NCBI GenBank assembly: GCA_033675265.1
Contig: JAUJYZ010000008.1
Span: 1-64,000, forward strand
Origin: Actinostola sp. cb2023
Taxonomy: Eukaryota; Cnidaria; Anthozoa; Actiniaria; Actinostolidae
Reading direction: 5' to 3'
DNA: 64,000 nt
The translations under genes were made by a program, and so were the position numbers. The notes under the pieces are model-generated. The model was given only the letters and a program-made list of their open reading frames with translations, did no database searches and was not told the DNA's origin. Below are positions 61,401 through 64,000 of this stretch, in pieces (the first letter of the stretch is position 1; each line of letters opens with the position of its first letter).

Positions 61401-63048
61401 CTAAATACAGTATAAATTATTTAATAATTATTAATAGTATATTACGCGCGATTTGATTGGTCGAGGGCCGTCTGTTATTAGAGTAGAGACCACAGATGAC
61501 GTCACAAAATCACTTGATTCTCAAAATATTATATAAAACAAATAGATTCCATTTTGCCGTGCGTCTGTACTCTTATAGATGCACAGAAGATGTCAAAATG
61601 TGGTGAGAACAATAGTCACATCACTCGACTTCATCTCGTGGCATACTTTAATAATTTTGTTCTCGCCACATTTTGATGTCATCTGTGCATCTATAAGGTA
61701 CAGATGCACAGGAAAATGGAATCTATTTGTTAAGTTTATGGTATCATAGTGAGACATATGGCATTTCATTTTCATTTTTTGAACTGAATTTTCTGTAGCT
61801 GGATTGTCATTCAAAGCCAGTACAGTATACTCCATAAAGCTATGGATTGCCTGCTCAGGTCCAAGAGCTAGCCAGTACCCTTTGGGTTTCTAATGAAAAC
61901 TCTGTAGTCGGCAATAAGAATGACAGATAAATGGCAATGTATAACTGTCAATGCTAGTATAACTTTTAATCTTACTACAATGTAATTTCATCAACTTGTC
62001 TTCAACATTGTCTTCTGAAACTGACACTTGACTTTGAATTAGAATTTAATATCTACATCTACTTTATTAGTGGACAACACTTTCGCAACTAGTTCATGGT
62101 GCACATGATAATCAATACAATAACAATGATACATGTACATAAAGTATGGAACCCGTTTTTGTGGCATAAAAAGTCTAGTTGTATTCACAGACGTCGCATA
62201 TCTTTAAGCATTTATTATAAATAAAATCTGATCATAATCAAAACCACTTTCAGCATTCTAAGTAATAACTATCTAAGAAAATAATAATAATAAATCACCC
62301 TAAAAATCAGAAAATGCAGAAAGAATGTTCAAAGTTATTTTGTTATGAACACCTTCAGTAGATTATAATGAAATGATTTCAAATCACCTTATATATTGTG
62401 TATCCCTTTATATTACAGCAACAGCAATATACCATGACAGACGTTCAAAAAGCATTTATCGTAATTTTAGAATATAAGCCTAGTCAAGAAAACGACAATA
62501 AGCTTAAATCTAGTTTATAGACTGGATTTCGAGCAGGATTTTATCCCTACATTTGCTACAAAGACATTTATTTGTCTAATTTTCTTTTCAAAGATTAAAG
62601 ACAGGCAAAATTCGTCTGTAAGCTTCTTATATATAAGGCTTAAGCTTAAACATGTTTTTATAAAGAAAAAAAAGCCCTATTTTTTAGACAGTTCATATAA
62701 ACAGACAGTCAGTCATAAGTTCATACGATTCACAATAATAAACTTACTTCAGTTAACCCCTTAATCTTCAGATATCCACACAGGAAGGCGTTATCATCAT
62801 CTACATGCTTTGAAATAGGATATCAAGAAATCAGAGAAGAGACAACGACTTTGAAAAGAATAGAATGAATAGTTTGAGGGTTATCTCTGACACCGAACAC
62901 AAACCTGCAAAACAACTTCAACGTCGTAGCGATTTCCTTTACTTTTTTGGTGTCCCTGGAATCGAGAGCCACTATAGAGTAACGACTGAGCGAGACCAGG
63001 CTGTTTAGTGCTAGGAGGAAGGGGATTTGCGGCTACTTTTCCCGGCAT
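58407..63048 (-). CDS. GID4: GID4, substrate receptor of the GID/CTLH E3 ubiquitin ligase
   Basis: GID4 recognises proteins with N-terminal proline degrons and delivers them to the CTLH ubiquitin ligase. Six minus-strand exons, all with phase-0 introns: 63048-62905, 62807-62748, 60979-60905, 60212-60180, 59716-59615, 58601-58407; 202 codons in total. Matching family landmarks in order: [21 protein letters not shown] region, [33 protein letters not shown] then [74 protein letters not shown], and the terminal IYEFR. The N-terminus starts [12 protein letters not shown] and lacks the long disordered leader of the human protein. MITE family A sits in the 62,748-60,979 intron's neighbour, 24 bases past the third exon's donor. 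Confidence 0.95.
58972..59263. mobile_element. MITE family B, copy 2 (292 bp, uninterrupted)
   Basis: Ends gacctttttaccgatacggc and the inverse, with TA on both sides. It lies in the last GID4 intron, in opposite orientation to the copy in RBFOX at 39,914-40,334. Confidence 0.92.
59325..59493. mobile_element. ~170-bp inverted-repeat element in GID4 intron 5
   Basis: Arms tagtagaaaccaactagcat and atgctagttggtttctacta, separated by about 120 bases. It directly follows MITE family B and a small hairpin (tattagactac / agtctaata). Confidence 0.82.
60752..60881. mobile_element. MITE family A, full copy (130 bp) in GID4 intron 3
   Basis: Ends gagtgcaaacaatataaccg and cggatatattgtttgcactc; TA on the left, CA on the right. 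It begins to the right of, and ends 24 bases from, the donor side of the third GID4 exon. Confidence 0.9.
61535..61733. mobile_element. ~200-bp inverted-repeat element in GID4 intron 2
   Basis: Arms aacaaatagattccattttg to gatgtcaaaatgtggtgaga and the inverse (about 75 bases each) around a 50-base loop. No target duplication is clear. Confidence 0.85.
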
Positions 63049-63149
63049 TTTTTCCCTACCTTCTTCACTGGTCTTCACGCAATCTTTTGAAACTATATTA
63101 CAAAGGATTGTGGGTAGGGTCACGTGACTGACACAGGTAGCCCAACAGG

Positions 63150-63445
63150 GAAATGGCGCGTAAATCTTAGGGGTGATTGGCGGTCGGTTTTGAAAACGAC
63201 CCCTAATAAAAGGTACACATAAGCGCATAAATAAAAGAGCTGTTGAAGCCATGTTCATTTCGACCCCTAAAAGGTACGACAATATATGGCGAAAAAGTGA
63301 TTGTGCTGATATCGTTACAAACTGTAATCAGTGACTGCACAACATCTTTCTTCTGTTTCAAATAACAATTGACCCTAAAAGGTACGGAGTGATGTTACGT
63401 AACTGACCTACCACTTGGACAAAGGGAGTACCCCCCGGGCAATAG
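63150..63445. repeat. dispersed element with C/G-run end, inverted copy, upstream of GID4
   Basis: Carries cccctaaaaggtacg-type motifs, ctgaccctaaaaggtacgg-like sequence and ccacttggacaaagggagta then ccccccggg, inverted relative to 52,728-52,990. It begins about 100 bases upstream of the GID4 start codon. Confidence 0.75.
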
Positions 63446-63449
63446 AACG

Positions 63450-64000
63450 AATCTATTGTTTGATTCGTTCTATTGTTTGAAGGTCCTTTTGGTCGATGTG
63501 ATCATAACCTTTAGTAACTTATTCTTCATCTTTTTGTAAAGCTAAAAATCATTGAACCAACAAGTATTGCCGATCAGTTTGTGTGTTTTATTATCTCGTC
63601 TCACATTCATGTCTCTCCTGTGATTACACAATTGTTTGAACGAACAACGTTTGTCTTCAATTTAAAATCCCAGTGCTCTTTTTTTTGCAGTGATGTTTTA
63701 AAAAGTCTTTTGTACATATCTTTGTTGGAGATTTACATGGCGTACGTTGTATTATACATGTACATTGTTCTTGGCACTGCATGACTTGTCCTTTAATCGT
63801 TCATCCACTTCTTATGCTACGGATGCAACTCAAGATTACGATGCAGATGTCGACGCATGCGCAGAATGATGGGTGGAATGTCCCTCTTTAGCTTTCTCAC
63901 GTGATGCATGAGTCCTTCCAGGTCCACGGTGTTTTATTTTGCCAGCAACCTGTGGGGGTGGGTGTGCGTCAGCGTCTATTCTAAGTATGGTCCCCACAGC
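63450..64000. other. right-edge stretch, no gene recognised
   Basis: A small hairpin (gaacgaatctattg / tgattcgttctattg region at 63,447-63,477) and ordinary sequence. A neighbouring gene may start beyond the window. Confidence 0.45.

Noticed and set aside
62881..63282. Longer GID4 start (ORF extends upstream of MPGKV)
   Set aside because: The extension reads through the dispersed repeat upstream, has no family similarity, and a Met at 63,048 starts just before conserved sequence.
63581..63784. 67-codon plus-strand ORF at the right edge
   Set aside because: Hydrophobic, AT-driven composition with no motif or splice support.

Overview
This is eukaryotic, animal DNA: AT-rich, with short phase-conserved exons, GT-AG introns, long gene-poor stretches, and many short non-autonomous DNA transposons (MITEs) and minisatellites. 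Protein content (an RBFOX homologue clearly diverged from bilaterian RBFOX, an NMDA-like glutamate receptor, GID4, a PGAP4/TMEM246 homologue and a membrane-anchored JmjC/cupin protein), together with repeat ends of a style I associate with cnidarian genomes, suggests an early-branching metazoan, most likely a cnidarian. The species cannot be fixed from the sequence alone.

Layout. 1-1,750: decayed, possibly LRR-encoding remnant. 3,920-7,140: 79-bp and ~51-bp minisatellites plus a TTA microsatellite. 7,422-10,968 (minus): seven exons of an ionotropic glutamate receptor, amino-terminal domain through M3; the S2 half and M4 are not found in the window. 13,660-16,510: three tandem units punctuated by CTCGG hairpins, one holding a 162-codon two-TM ORF; a partial inverted copy lies at 50,290-51,520. 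19,624-20,240: hAT-like element. 22,455-23,681 (minus): intronless PGAP4-like gene. 25,572-43,438 (plus): RBFOX, with a candidate first exon 11 kb upstream of the RRM exons and two alternative 3n+1 microexons near the C-terminus; its long first intron holds two blocks of a 35-bp minisatellite around a transposase fragment. 45,060-46,620: minisatellite and fold-backs. 48,272-56,173 (plus): four-exon JmjC/cupin gene whose last intron is mostly a ~73-copy 32-bp minisatellite. 58,407-63,048 (minus): six-exon GID4.

The genes are not functionally linked as a cluster. The strongest biological signal is in RBFOX: 54-nt and 93-nt RRM exons of the size used in vertebrates, two mutually exclusive microexons that share reading-frame phases, and a dense group of UGCAUG motifs (the RBFOX protein's own binding site) around a frame-shifting 70-nt exon, consistent with splicing autoregulation. 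The second theme is transposon archaeology: target-site duplications, an empty site and nested insertions can be read directly.
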